Shown: in pieces, positions 34,019 through 43,980 of the stretch
Layout of the letters: every line of letters starts with the position of its first letter
Numbering within the stretch: the stretch's first letter is position 1
From: Uliginosibacterium gangwonense DSM 18521
GTDB taxonomy: Bacteria; Pseudomonadota; Gammaproteobacteria; Burkholderiales; Rhodocyclaceae
Direction of reading: 5' to 3'
Assembly: GCF_000373965.1 (NCBI RefSeq)
Contig: NZ_KB892846.1
Span: forward strand, 248,001-312,000
Length of the DNA stretch: 64,000 nt
The notes under the pieces: generated by a model
What the model was told of the DNA's origin: nothing
Seen by the model: the letters and a program-made list of their open reading frames with translations, nothing else
Database searches by the model: none
Made by a program: the position numbers and the translations under genes

Positions 34019-37000
34019 TTGTGGTTCACGCGCGTTAGCATCACAAACCCGGTTTTTGCAGCCATGATGATGCTGGCCCTGCTGGTGCTGGGCGCATTCT
34101 CATACAAGCGACTCGCAGTGGAAGAGTTGCCGGATGTGAAATTCCCCATCGTGGTGATCGTCACCACCTACCCGGGGGCTTCCTCGGAAGTCGTGGAAAC
34201 CGACATCTCGCGCAAGATAGAAGAAGGGGTCAGTTCCATCAGTGGGCTGAAAAACCTCTACTCCTACTCCTACCAGGGCCGCTCGGTGGTCGTCACCGAG
34301 TTCGAACTCACGGTGAACCCGGAAATTGCCGTGCAGGATGTACGCGAGAAGATTGCCGCCATCAAGAGCGGCTTCCGCAAAGAGGTGGATGAGCCCACCA
34401 TCAGCCGCTACAACCCGGATGAAAGCCCGATCGTGACGGTGGCGATCACCTCCAACAAGATGTCGATGCGGGACCTCACCAACCGTGCCGACCAGTACAT
34501 TCGCAAACAGTATCAAACGCTTACCGGCGTTGGGCAGGTCACACTGATTGGTGGCACTAAACGCGAAGTGCAGATCCAGCTTGACCCGGATGCCATGCGC
34601 AGCTTCGGCGTAGGGGCCGATCAGGTGATTGCTGCACTCAAGCAGGAAAACCTAGAACTGCCTGCTGGCAGTATCGTTGTCCGCGCCGTAGAGCAGCAGG
34701 TGCAGATCAAGGGGCGGCTGCCCACGCCAAAGGGTTTTGAAAGCATCGTCGTCAGCAAGCGGGGCAATGCCACTGTACTACTTGGCCAGATCGCCAAGGT
34801 CGTCGATGGCGAAGCAGAGCGCGAATCGGTTTCCATCGTCAATGGTAAACCCGCCCTGACCCTGGACATCGTCAAAATTCAAGGCGGCAACACCATTGCG
34901 GTGGCAGACCTCGTGCGGGCGCGCACCGCACAGCTTTCCACCGAACTGGCACGGGAAGACATTCATCTTTCCATCCTCAACGATTCATCCTCCGGCGTGC
35001 GTAACTCCTTGAAGAACGTGCAGGAGAACCTGTTTGAAGGGGCGCTACTCACAGTGCTGATCGTGTTCCTCTTCCTAGGCTCCTGGCGCAGCACGCTCAT
35101 CACCGGTATGACGCTGCCGGTCGCACTGCTGGGCAGCTTCTATTTTCTCTACATCGCAGGCTTCACCATCAATGTGATGACCTTGATGGCCCTGTCGCTA
35201 TGCATCGGGCTCTTGATCGATGACGCCATTGTGGTGCGCGAGAATATTGTGCGCCACGCCGCAATGGGCAAATCCGCCTATGACGCCGCCATGGACGGCA
35301 CGCGCGAGATTGGTCTGGCGGTATTTGCCACCACCATGAGTATCGTGGCGGTATTCCTACCGGTTGGCTTCATGGGGGGCATCATTGGCAAATTCTTCTT
35401 TGCCTTTGGCCTGACGGTTGCGGCGGCGGTGATCATCTCGATGTTCGTGAGCTTCACGCTTGACCCGATGCTCTCCTCCGTATGGCCAGACCCGGATGTG
35501 CACAGCCATTCACGGCGCGGCCCGCTGGGAAAAATGCTCAACGCATTTGAGCAGATGATAGACTGGCTATCCGACAACTACGCCAAGCTCATCGGCTGGA
35601 GCCTGCATCACCGCATTGCCGTGGTACTGATCGCCACGCTATCCTTGGTCGGAGCCCTGGCGCTCGCGGGGGTGGTGGGCGGGGAGTTTGTGCCGGAAGC
35701 AGATATGTCTCGCCTGCAGGTTCGTTTCGACGCCCCGGATGGTGCTTCGCTGGACTACACCGAAGCCAAGGCACGGCAGGTCGAAGCGGCGATCCACGAG
35801 TTCCCGGAAGTCACCGAGACCTATGTCAGCGTCAACGTCGGAAGCGCCCAGGGGAAGAATGCCGCAGTCATCGCCATCACTTTCAAACCCCGCAAGGAAC
35901 GCCAACGCAGCGTACTCATGCTCACACCTCTGCTGCGTGAGCGTATTCAACGTGTGGCCGGCATCACACTCAAGAGCATTGTGGTGCCCAGTGGCCCAGG
36001 AGGTGGGCAAAAGCCGATCTACCTGTCCATCCAGGGTAGCGACTTCCGCGAATTGCAGCGCATCGCCAAAGACGTGACGACCAAGATCGCCAAGGTGCCC
36101 GGTGTGGTTGATCTGGATACCAGTTTGCGTGCCGTCAAACCCACGCTCGCCGTGGAATTGAATCGCAATGTGGCCGGACAGGTGGGCCTCTCGCTCGGGA
36201 GCCTCGGTAACGCCCTGCGCCCGCTGATTGCTGGGGAAGCCGCCACCACCTGGCTCTCGCCAGAAGGCGAAAACTATGACGTCAAGGTACGTCTGCCGGA
36301 AGATGAGCGCAATTCCAAGGCCGCGCTGGAACAATTGCCATTTGCCAGCAGCATGACCGATGGCAGCACCGGGCGGGCCGTCATGATCCCGCTTGGGCAG
36401 GTCGCCACCATCACCGAAACCACTTCGCCTTCGCAAATCAACCGCCGCTCGCTATTCCGCGAAGTGTCCGTATCCGCCTCGCTCAGTGGGCGGCCCTTGG
36501 GGGAAGTCAGCAAGGAGATTGACAAGATTCTTGCCGAAGAGAAATTACCCCCTGGCTACCGCTTCGACGTGGCAGGCAACAGCCGGGACATGGCCGAATC
36601 CGCTGGCTACGCCGGGGCCGCGCTGCTGCTGGCGATCCTGTTCATCTACATGGTGCTGGCCAGCCAGTTTGGCAGCTTCATCCAGCCGCTGTCGATCATG
36701 AGTTCCCTGCCGCTCTCACTGATCGGGGTCATGCTAGCGCTCCTCATCTCGGGCAGTACGTTGAACATCTTCTCGGTGATCGGCATCATCATGCTGATGG
36801 GATTAGTGACGAAGAATGCCATTTTGCTGATCGACTTTGTCAACAACGCCCGCAAGCAGGGCCTGGGGCGGGCAGAAGCCATTGCCGAAGCAGGCCGCAT
36901 CCGCCTGCGCCCGATTCTGATGACGACCTTTGCGATGGTCTTCGGCATGTTGCCGCTGGCATTTTCTGTCGGTGAAGGCTCCGAGCAGCGCGCCCCGATG

Positions 37001-37138
37001 GCCCACGCCATCATCGGCGGGGTGATTGCCTCAACCCTGCTGACGCTGGTGGTGGTGCCGGTGCTGTTCTCCTGGCTGGATGACTTTACGGTCTGGTTCA
37101 AACACCTGCTCCGTGGCAAGAGCAAACCATCAACCTAG
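34019..37138 (+). CDS. RND family efflux pump, inner-membrane transporter
   Basis: A 1039-residue HAE1/AcrB-like permease with 12 membrane helices and two large periplasmic loops. Landmarks: [20 protein letters not shown] (helix 1), [33 protein letters not shown] (helix 4, proton-relay Asp pair), and [17 protein letters not shown] (helix 10, with Lys). It exports drugs or other hydrophobic compounds by proton exchange. It starts with TTG, 8 nt after AGGAG. No outer-membrane factor gene is adjacent, so a TolC-type protein elsewhere is presumed. Confidence 0.94.
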   Translation: MWFTRVSITNPVFAAMMMLALLVLGAFSYKRLAVEELPDVKFPIVVIVTTYPGASSEVVETDISRKIEEGVSSISGLKNLYSYSYQGRSVVVTEFELTVNPEIAVQDVREKIAAIKSGFRKEVDEPTISRYNPDESPIVTVAITSNKMSMRDLTNRADQYIRKQYQTLTGVGQVTLIGGTKREVQIQLDPDAMRSFGVGADQVIAALKQENLELPAGSIVVRAVEQQVQIKGRLPTPKGFESIVVSKRGNATVLLGQIAKVVDGEAERESVSIVNGKPALTLDIVKIQGGNTIAVADLVRARTAQLSTELAREDIHLSILNDSSSGVRNSLKNVQENLFEGALLTVLIVFLFLGSWRSTLITGMTLPVALLGSFYFLYIAGFTINVMTLMALSLCIGLLIDDAIVVRENIVRHAAMGKSAYDAAMDGTREIGLAVFATTMSIVAVFLPVGFMGGIIGKFFFAFGLTVAAAVIISMFVSFTLDPMLSSVWPDPDVHSHSRRGPLGKMLNAFEQMIDWLSDNYAKLIGWSLHHRIAVVLIATLSLVGALALAGVVGGEFVPEADMSRLQVRFDAPDGASLDYTEAKARQVEAAIHEFPEVTETYVSVNVGSAQGKNAAVIAITFKPRKERQRSVLMLTPLLRERIQRVAGITLKSIVVPSGPGGGQKPIYLSIQGSDFRELQRIAKDVTTKIAKVPGVVDLDTSLRAVKPTLAVELNRNVAGQVGLSLGSLGNALRPLIAGEAATTWLSPEGENYDVKVRLPEDERNSKAALEQLPFASSMTDGSTGRAVMIPLGQVATITETTSPSQINRRSLFREVSVSASLSGRPLGEVSKEIDKILAEEKLPPGYRFDVAGNSRDMAESAGYAGAALLLAILFIYMVLASQFGSFIQPLSIMSSLPLSLIGVMLALLISGSTLNIFSVIGIIMLMGLVTKNAILLIDFVNNARKQGLGRAEAIAEAGRIRLRPILMTTFAMVFGMLPLAFSVGEGSEQRAPMAHAIIGGVIASTLLTLVVVPVLFSWLDDFTVWFKHLLRGKSKPST

Positions 37139-37154
37139 CCCAAAGGCATATTAA

Positions 37155-38081
37155 CTACAGTTCTGCCAGGGCCCGGATGTGTGCCACCACACAGCGCGAC
37201 AACACCGGCAGGTTGTAGCCCCCTTCGAGCATTGAGACAATCCGGCCTTGGAAATGTGCGTCAGCATAGTCCCGCAGTCGCTCGGTTATCCATACGTAAT
37301 CGGCATCCACCAGCCCAAGGGAGGCCATATCGTCCTCCCGGTGCGCATCAAAGCCTGCGGAAATGAAGAGCATTTGCGGGCGGTGCTCGGCCAACAGCGG
37401 AATCCATTGTTCCTCGACCAGCGCACGGATACGCTCCCCTTTGGTGCCTGTAGGGACCGGGGTGTTATGCAGATGAGATGCCACCGGGCGAAAACCGCAG
37501 TAGGGATACAGTGGATGCTGGAAGAAACTGAGCATCAGCACACGCGGATCTGCAGCGAAGATATTTTCGGTGCCGTTGCCGTGATGAACATCGATATCGA
37601 TGATCGCCACACGCTCCAGCCCCCGCGCATCCAGCGCATGACGCGCCGCCACGGCAATATTGTTGAAAAAGCAGAAGCCCATCGCCCGCAGGCGTTCGGC
37701 ATGGTGGCCCGGGGGGCGCACCGCACAAAAGGCATTCGTCACTCGCTCATCCAGCACCAGTTCGGTGGCCAGAATACCCGCCCCGGCGGCGCGCAAGGCC
37801 GCACGCAGCGTGTGGACCCCCATCGCAGTATCCGGGTCCAAACGCAGAAAGCCCTGCTCTGGCGCAATCTCAAACAGATCATCCACATAGGCAGGCGAGT
37901 GGGCGCGATAGAGCTGGGCGGGTTCGGCCAGAGGCGCGTCGTAGGTATCCAGCAGCGCGTCCAGCCCCAAGCCGACCAGGGCGTCGTGAATCACGGAAAG
38001 GCGTTCGGGCGCTTCCGGGTGCATGGCCCCCATGCTGTGCAACCAACAGTCACGGTGGGAGACCAGAGCAGTGGTACTCAT
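37155..38081 (-). CDS. Histone-deacetylase-like amidohydrolase
   Basis: A 308-residue zinc deacetylase of the arginase/HDAC fold. The active-site set is visible: RPPGHHAER (His pair), IIDIDVHHGNGTE (Asp and His zinc ligands), FISAGFDAHRED (Asp) and MLEGGYNLPVL. Bacterial members deacetylate polyamines, small molecules or proteins such as acetyl-CoA synthetase. The ATG at 38081 (MSTTALVSH) is preferred, as the in-frame sequence before it is not conserved. Convergent with the RND pump gene. Confidence 0.9.
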   Translation of the reverse strand: MSTTALVSHRDCWLHSMGAMHPEAPERLSVIHDALVGLGLDALLDTYDAPLAEPAQLYRAHSPAYVDDLFEIAPEQGFLRLDPDTAMGVHTLRAALRAAGAGILATELVLDERVTNAFCAVRPPGHHAERLRAMGFCFFNNIAVAARHALDARGLERVAIIDIDVHHGNGTENIFAADPRVLMLSFFQHPLYPYCGFRPVASHLHNTPVPTGTKGERIRALVEEQWIPLLAEHRPQMLFISAGFDAHREDDMASLGLVDADYVWITERLRDYADAHFQGRIVSMLEGGYNLPVLSRCVVAHIRALAEL

Positions 38082-38349
38082 GTCGGGTTGTCTCCTGCGC
38101 ACACCTGGCTGGCCTGTCATGTTCATGCGGCCAGCGGTGACGCTTTTATTTATGATGTCTGGCACAGTATGCTATGGGGTATTGTTTGGCAATGGCGGCT
38201 TTCAGCCCAAGTGGGCGCGTGTAGTTATGCCCCCAAGACAAATGCCACGGCTACCGATATGATCCTGGTAATGGTTTGAAAATATCACTGTAAAAAACGG
38301 CGCAAACGCCGCACGCTCCCCCTGAACCCTTTGAGGTCACGTTTTTTTC

Positions 38350-39279
38350 ATGTCTACGCTTTCTGATAGTACCCGCCTGAGCCATGCGATTCTGGATCAA
38401 CTGGGCGGCATCCTGCTGGGTAAGGCACAGGCTTTGCGCCTGTCTCTGGCCTGCCTGCTGGCACGTGGTCACCTGCTGATCGAGGATCTGCCCGGCGTGG
38501 GCAAGACCACGCTGGCCCATGCGCTGGCCCGTTCGCTGGGCCTGGAGTTCCAGCGCGTGCAATTCACCAGCGACCTGCTCCCGGCAGATTTGATCGGGGT
38601 GTCGATTTTCGATGCAGCCCAACATACCTTCCATTTCCACCCTGGGCCGATCTTCACCCAGGTTTTGTTGGCTGACGAAATCAACCGCACCACACCGAAA
38701 ACGCAAAGTGCCCTGCTCGAAGCGATGGAGGAGCGGCAAGTCACCATCGATGGCGCCACCCGGCCATTGCCGGTGCCCTTCTTTGTAATCGCCACACAAA
38801 ACCCTTCACGCCAGATTGGGACCTTTCCGCTGCCGGAGTCCCAATTGGATCGCTTCCTGATGCGCATTTCGCTCGGGCTGCCAGATGCACAGGCCGAGCG
38901 CGAACTGCTCTCCGGTAAAGATCGGCGTGAGCTGCTTGCGGCACTGGCCCCGGCGGTCACACCGGATGTGCTACGCACGCTGCAAGCGGCAGCGTCCTCC
39001 CTCCATGTCGGGGACAAGCTGCTCGACTATGTGCAAGCCTTGCTTGCTGCCAGCCGCAGCCTGCCCGATCTGAACCAGGGTTTGAGCCCACGGTGTGGCA
39101 TTGGCCTGCTCGCTGCAGCGCGTGCCTGGGCCTTGATTGAGGGGCGAGACCATGTGCGCCCGGAAGACGTGCAAGCCGTATTTCCCAGCGTAGCCGCCCA
39201 CCGCCTGCATGCCATTGATGGCCGGGCGAGCGGCACCGTGCTGGCCCGCCAGTTGATCGAAGCCGTGGCCCTGCCTTGA
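38350..39279 (+). CDS. MoxR family AAA+ ATPase
   Basis: A 309-residue ATPase. Walker A is LPGVGKTTLAH, Walker B is VLLADEINRTTPKTQ, sensor 1 is FFVIATQNP, and the MoxR lid region follows (LSPRCGIGLLAAARAWAL). MoxR proteins act as chaperones for metal insertion or complex assembly, usually with DUF58/VWA partners. TTGAGGTC precedes the ATG. It overlaps the DUF58 gene by TTGA and starts the moxR-DUF58-tgpA operon. Confidence 0.93.
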   Translation: MSTLSDSTRLSHAILDQLGGILLGKAQALRLSLACLLARGHLLIEDLPGVGKTTLAHALARSLGLEFQRVQFTSDLLPADLIGVSIFDAAQHTFHFHPGPIFTQVLLADEINRTTPKTQSALLEAMEERQVTIDGATRPLPVPFFVIATQNPSRQIGTFPLPESQLDRFLMRISLGLPDAQAERELLSGKDRRELLAALAPAVTPDVLRTLQAAASSLHVGDKLLDYVQALLAASRSLPDLNQGLSPRCGIGLLAAARAWALIEGRDHVRPEDVQAVFPSVAAHRLHAIDGRASGTVLARQLIEAVALP

Positions 39280-40268
39280 GCCCGGATCGTCGCCAGACGC
39301 CATCCTGGTGGCGGCGTCAGTTCCTGCGCTGGGCCATGCGTCGCGCACCTGAAACGCAGCCGATCCGGCTGCGCCAGTCTCGGGTATACGTCCTGCCCAC
39401 CCGCGCGGGGGCGGCCATGCTTAGCACGCTGGTGGTGATGCTGATCGCATCAATCAACTATAACCTGTCGCTGGGCTATGGCTTCACCTTCCTGCTCGCG
39501 GGGGCTGGGCTGGCGCACATCCTGCACAGTTGGCGGACGCTGGTGGGCCTGGAGATTACCGTCAGCCCAGAAGGGGAAGTGTTTGCCGGTGAGTTGGCCC
39601 ACTTCAACCTGCGTTTGAACAATCCTGACCAACGCGAACGCCCTGCCCTGTCGATCCGGGATGAACATGGGCATGAGCAGGCCTGTGTCGATGTGCCATC
39701 ACGCAGCACCCTGAGCGTGCACCTGAGCGTGGCCGCCCCTCGGCGCGGTTGGCTGCGCCCCGCGCTGATCATGCTGGAAACACGTCAGCCCCTGGGCTGG
39801 GTGAGAGCATGGAGCTATCTGCACCCGGCCGTGGAGCATCTGGTCTATCCGCGTCGGGCGGGTGATCTGCCCATGCCCTTCGGCCAAGGTGGTAGCGCTC
39901 AGGGGGAAGGCCGCAGCACGGGTGGTGTAGATGATTTTGCCGGGATACGGGAGTTCCGTGAGGGGGATTCACTCCGCCATGTAGCCTGGAAGAGTCTGGC
40001 ACGCGGCCAGGGGCTGCTGACCAAGGTGTACGAAGGCTATACCTCCACACAACTGGTGTTTGACTACGCCGAACTCCCCTCGCATCTGGCACAGGAGGAA
40101 CGCCTGTCACAAATGGCACGTTGGGTTGATGAAGCGCGGCAGGCGCAGTTGCGCACCGAATTCATCCTGCCCACGGTCCGCCTTGGCCCTGCCGAGGACG
40201 AAGGACATCACAGCAATTGCCTGCGCCAGCTCGCTTTGTTTGGCAACGCAGGAGGCCGCGATGATTGA
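39276..40268 (+). CDS. DUF58 (VWA-related) membrane protein
   Basis: A 330-residue protein with two N-terminal membrane helices (AMLSTLVVMLIASINYNLSL, FTFLLAGAGLAHIL), a beta-rich extracytoplasmic-like part and the DUF58 motif DDFAGIREFREGDSLRHVAW followed by KSLARGQGLLTKVYEG. It starts with TTG overlapping the moxR stop and overlaps the tgpA-like gene by 8 nt. The trio is conserved across proteobacteria; a chaperone/assembly role is assumed. Confidence 0.87.
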   Translation: MSPDRRQTPSWWRRQFLRWAMRRAPETQPIRLRQSRVYVLPTRAGAAMLSTLVVMLIASINYNLSLGYGFTFLLAGAGLAHILHSWRTLVGLEITVSPEGEVFAGELAHFNLRLNNPDQRERPALSIRDEHGHEQACVDVPSRSTLSVHLSVAAPRRGWLRPALIMLETRQPLGWVRAWSYLHPAVEHLVYPRRAGDLPMPFGQGGSAQGEGRSTGGVDDFAGIREFREGDSLRHVAWKSLARGQGLLTKVYEGYTSTQLVFDYAELPSHLAQEERLSQMARWVDEARQAQLRTEFILPTVRLGPAEDEGHHSNCLRQLALFGNAGGRDD

Positions 40269-42207
40269 CCGCTCCCCGCTGACCGGCCCAGGCGCACTCC
40301 AGTTGATTGCCACCTGCGCGCTGGCGATCCTGCCCTTCTTTTTCTTCCAGCCCTGGCCCTTCACGGCTTTCGCCCTGGCACTCTTCGCGTGGCGTGTGTG
40401 GCTGACACGCAGCCGCCTGATCGCCCCGCCAAAGCTTTTGCTCTTGCTGATCGCGTTCCTGGGGGTGGGGCTGGCGATCCTGCTGTTCCACACGGTTATC
40501 GGCAAGGATGCCGGGCTGGCGATCCTCAGCCTGATGCTCCCGCTCAAGCTGCTGGAAACACGCAGCGCCCGGGATGCCCGTGTGACCATGCTGCTCAGCT
40601 GCTTCCTGCTCACCGGCCAATTGCTGATGGCGCAGACGATGGCGATGGCGGGCGTGGTAACGGCCTGCACCCTGGCAATCCTCGCTACCACAGCCAGCCT
40701 GCAGCGCCCGGGCATCCCGTTGCGCAAATCCTTTGGGGTTGCGCTCCGCCTGCTCGCATCCGGTCTGCCCTTGATGCTGGTGCTGTTTCTGCTCTTCCCC
40801 CGTATTGACGGGCCACTGTGGCGCATGCCGCTGGATTTGAACAGTGCGCGCAGTGGCTTGTCGGATTCGATGAGCCCGGGCTCGATCAGCAATCTGATCA
40901 AGTCTGGCGACATTGCTTTCCGGGTGAGTTTCAATGGATCACCTCCGCCCGCCTCTCAGCTTTATTGGCGGGCCGTGGTGCTGAACAACTTCGATGGTTA
41001 TACCTGGGAAAGTGGGCTGGCCTTCCCCCGCAAGGAACCTGCCTACACGCCATCCGGCCCGGCCTACCGCTACTCCCTGACCCTTGAGGCGCAAAACCGC
41101 CCTTGGCTGATGGGGCTGGATTACCCGGCCTCGGGGATTCCCGATGTGCAATACATGTCGGACCTGTCGATCCGTGCCCCGCGCCCGGTCACCAATCGCA
41201 TGCGGATGGAGATCGCCTCCTACCCGGCAACCCCGGTCGGGCTCGATGAGATGCGGCAGATCATTTCCTCCGCCCTGCGCCTGCCGCCCACGAGCAACCC
41301 CCGCACCCAGGCCCTGGGGCGAGAGTTGGCCGAACGCAACAGCAACCCCGCCGCCCGCGTCAGCGCCGGGATTGCCGCCATGCAAAAAGCCAAGCTGATC
41401 TATACCCTGGAGCCTCCGCCCCTGGGGCGCCAGGCTGCGGACGAGTTTCTCTTCGATTCAAAACGTGGCTTTTGCGAGCACTTTTCCAGCACCTTCGTGA
41501 TCATGATGCGTGCAGCGGGTGTGCCGGCACGCGTCGTGACCGGCTACCAGGGCGGCGAATGGAACCCTGTTGATGGCACCTTGGTTGTTCGCCAGTCGGA
41601 CGCTCACGCCTGGGCAGAAGTGTGGCTGGAGAAGCGCGGCTGGATGCGGGTCGACCCCACTGCCGCCTCGGCGCCACAGCGCATCGACGCAGGCTTGGCC
41701 GGAGCGCTCCCCAATGATGATACCCTGCCGCTGAGCCTGCGTAAAGACATCCCCCTGCTAGCCACCCTGCGTTATCGCTGGGAGGCCGTCAACAATGCCT
41801 GGAACCAGTGGGTACTGGGCTACAACGCCGAGCGCCAATTAGGTCTGCTTCGCGCATTGGGCCTGCCGGAAGCAGATTGGCGCCAATTAATTGGCGCGCT
41901 GACGGCCTGTGTGATGCTATGGATGGCGGTGCTCGCCCTTCGCAGCCTGCCACGCCGGGCCCGGCTTGATCCGCTGGGGCGCTGCTGGCAGCGCTTCTGC
42001 ACCCTGCTCGCCCACCAAGGGATTCCTTGCCTGCCCTGGGAAGCGCCGGGGGATTTCGCACGCCGTGCGGCCCAGGCACTCCCACCGCTGGCCGGAGAAA
42101 TTGAACATATCGGTGAAGAATATGCCATGCTTCGCTATGGACGCCGTTCGCCAAGCCCTGCCGACATTGCGCGCTTAGAGGCACGGATCAAAGCCCTTAA
42201 ACATTGA
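40261..42207 (+). CDS. TgpA-like membrane transglutaminase (DUF3488)
   Basis: A 648-residue protein: six or so N-terminal helices (DUF3488), a periplasmic transglutaminase-like domain, and a last helix (LTACVMLWMAVLAL) with a C-terminal tail. The catalytic triad is visible: Cys in KRGFCEHFSSTFVIMMRAAG, His in SDAHAWAEVW, Asp in WMRVDPTAA. Pseudomonas TgpA is needed for viability and surface-related functions. The ATG at 40261 overlaps the DUF58 stop; the longer in-frame reading lies inside that gene. Confidence 0.9.
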   Translation: MIDRSPLTGPGALQLIATCALAILPFFFFQPWPFTAFALALFAWRVWLTRSRLIAPPKLLLLLIAFLGVGLAILLFHTVIGKDAGLAILSLMLPLKLLETRSARDARVTMLLSCFLLTGQLLMAQTMAMAGVVTACTLAILATTASLQRPGIPLRKSFGVALRLLASGLPLMLVLFLLFPRIDGPLWRMPLDLNSARSGLSDSMSPGSISNLIKSGDIAFRVSFNGSPPPASQLYWRAVVLNNFDGYTWESGLAFPRKEPAYTPSGPAYRYSLTLEAQNRPWLMGLDYPASGIPDVQYMSDLSIRAPRPVTNRMRMEIASYPATPVGLDEMRQIISSALRLPPTSNPRTQALGRELAERNSNPAARVSAGIAAMQKAKLIYTLEPPPLGRQAADEFLFDSKRGFCEHFSSTFVIMMRAAGVPARVVTGYQGGEWNPVDGTLVVRQSDAHAWAEVWLEKRGWMRVDPTAASAPQRIDAGLAGALPNDDTLPLSLRKDIPLLATLRYRWEAVNNAWNQWVLGYNAERQLGLLRALGLPEADWRQLIGALTACVMLWMAVLALRSLPRRARLDPLGRCWQRFCTLLAHQGIPCLPWEAPGDFARRAAQALPPLAGEIEHIGEEYAMLRYGRRSPSPADIARLEARIKALKH

Positions 42208-42217
42208 TAGCCCCAAC

Positions 42218-43300
42218 ATGAGTCTTCGCCTGCTGCACCGTTTGGCCCTGGCCGCCTGTCTACCGCTTGCCTTGAGCATCTTTTCAGCACCTGCCCAGGC
42301 AGGTTATTTTGATGAACGCGACGATGTGCGCGCCTTTATTGCCGATGTAGCCACCCGCAACAAGCTTGATGCCACGGAGATGACCCAGGCGCTGGCCAAG
42401 GCGACTCCGTTGCCCAAGGTCATTGACCTGATCAAACCGCCCAGCCAGCCCGGCGTGCGCTCCTGGAAGCGTTACCGCGCCCGCTTCCTGGATGCCCCAC
42501 GCATTTCTGGCGGCGTGCAGTTCTGGCAGACCTATCAGGCAGACCTGGATCGCGCCTCAAACAACAGCGGTGTGCCACCGGAAATCATCGTCGCCATCAT
42601 CGGCGTGGAAACGGTCTATGGCCGCAACACAGGTAACTTCAGTGCGCTCTCTGCACTTGCCACGCTCGCCTTTGATTACCCGCCACGCGCCGAACTGTTC
42701 CGCCATGAACTGGAAGAACTCTTCCTGCTCGCCCATGAGCAACATCAACCTGTAGACGCCTACCTTGGTTCTTATGCCGGTGCCATCGGACTCCCCCAGT
42801 TCCTACCCAGCAGCTTGCGCAGTGTGGCAGTGGATGGCGATGGTGACGGCATCATTGACCTGCGTGGCAGCCCCAGGGATGCCATCTACAGCGTAGCCAA
42901 CTTCCTCGCCCAGCAGGGTTGGGTACGGGGTGGGGAAATCGCCCGCCCGGCCCTGATCACCAATGCGGAAATTGATCTCAAGCCGTTGCTGGACGCGGGC
43001 ATCGTCCCCACGCTGAGTGCCGATCTGCTCGCCCAACAGGGTATTGCCAGCGGCACAGCCAAGGGCAGCAGCAAGGAGCTGGCCACTCTGGTCGATCTGG
43101 TCACCCCCAACGAACCCACGCAGTATTGGCTCGGATACCAGAATTTCTACGTGATCACCCGTTACAATCACAGCAGTTTCTACGCCATGTCGGTCGCAGA
43201 TCTGGCTACCACGCTCAAGCTGGAAATGCGCGCCCGCCAGGAAATGATCCGCCCGGTTTCACTGACACCTGTGGTCACCAAAAAATCACGAAAGAAATAA
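42218..43300 (+). CDS. mltB: Membrane-bound lytic murein transglycosylase B
   Basis: A 360-residue exported enzyme with a signal peptide (LALSIFSAPAQA-GYF). The catalytic Glu is in IVAIIGVETVYGRNTGNF (about residue 132), followed by FRHELEELFLLAHE and GAIGLPQFLPSS...DGDGIIDL, typical of MltB. It cleaves glycan strands to 1,6-anhydro-MurNAc. It starts 10 nt after the tgpA-like stop, so it likely belongs to the same transcript, linking this operon to envelope work. It lacks a lipobox Cys, so SltB-like soluble forms are also possible. Confidence 0.92.
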   Translation: MSLRLLHRLALAACLPLALSIFSAPAQAGYFDERDDVRAFIADVATRNKLDATEMTQALAKATPLPKVIDLIKPPSQPGVRSWKRYRARFLDAPRISGGVQFWQTYQADLDRASNNSGVPPEIIVAIIGVETVYGRNTGNFSALSALATLAFDYPPRAELFRHELEELFLLAHEQHQPVDAYLGSYAGAIGLPQFLPSSLRSVAVDGDGDGIIDLRGSPRDAIYSVANFLAQQGWVRGGEIARPALITNAEIDLKPLLDAGIVPTLSADLLAQQGIASGTAKGSSKELATLVDLVTPNEPTQYWLGYQNFYVITRYNHSSFYAMSVADLATTLKLEMRARQEMIRPVSLTPVVTKKSRKK

Positions 43301-43377
43301 CAGTTTCCAAAAGGTTACCGCGTTTGAGCGTGATTGAATTCCCACCGAATATTTTATGGGATTACAAGAAGAAACCT

Positions 43378-43695
43378 ATGAGCATCATTTCCGACTTTCT
43401 CAAACGCAAAACCATCGACATTCAGGCACAAAAGTTCTCAGCCCAGTTCCTGCAACGTCTGCCCCTGCATCGAATTCATGACAAAAAGAAATTTGATGTG
43501 GAATTTGGCATTATCTTTGCCCACATTCAAGGCTACCAACGAAAAGAAAAATTGGGCTTCTACGGAGAAGCTCGTCTGGTCAACGCTTTCCAATGGGGAT
43601 TGATCAGTGCAGGTTACGAAAAACATGGTGCACTCAAGCTCGGGCGGCAGATAACGGCGCGTTTAAGGTCGGCACAAAAAAGACCTAAAGCATAA
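43378..43695 (+). CDS. Small hypothetical protein
   Basis: A 105-residue basic protein (MSIISDFLKRKTIDIQAQKF...). It has no signal peptide or membrane helix, and many Lys/Arg and aromatic residues (FDVEFGIIFAHIQGYQRKEKLGF). Not recognised. The DNA is clearly AT-richer than mltB just upstream, suggesting different origin. The in-frame reading extends back through mltB, but the ATG at 43378 is the first plausible start after that gene. No strong ribosome site is seen. Confidence 0.5.
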   Translation: MSIISDFLKRKTIDIQAQKFSAQFLQRLPLHRIHDKKKFDVEFGIIFAHIQGYQRKEKLGFYGEARLVNAFQWGLISAGYEKHGALKLGRQITARLRSAQKRPKA

Positions 43696-43874
43696 TACCA
43701 AACGCATTTTCCATCTCTTTTACCTCCATGTTCGCAACCGCAGCAATCCGGCTGTTTAAAGAATCTGACGCAGAGAGTTCATCTGTGCTTCGGATAGAAG
43801 AAGAGATTAAGCTCGAATTTGCAGAGATGTGCTTGGCAACGCAGTGGGCGCGGCTCAACCGGCCAACCTGCAGG

Positions 43875-43951
43875 GCTCATGTGCTGCGGGCGCATTGCGG
43901 CGTTGGTGCTCCTTACAAGGGGGCACCCTTGTTGCGTCGCAGCGCATGAGC
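43875..43951. repeat. 77-bp palindromic element downstream of rpoS
   Basis: GCTCATGTGCTGCG (43875-43888) pairs with CGCAGCGCATGAGC (43938-43951) at 13 of 14 positions plus one G-T. Inside, ACAAGGG (43915-43921) pairs with CCCTTGT (43926-43932). It lies 30 nt past the rpoS stop. No U-run suggests a terminator; a REP/MITE-like element or RNA-stabilising structure is possible. Confidence 0.5.
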
Positions 43952-43980
43952 ATGACTGGCGAGGTAATTGGGAACAGGCC

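Noticed and set aside
43728-43949. A plus-strand reading frame of 73 codons downstream of the small unknown gene
   Set aside because: It runs through the 77-bp palindrome, has no ribosome site and no recognisable pattern.
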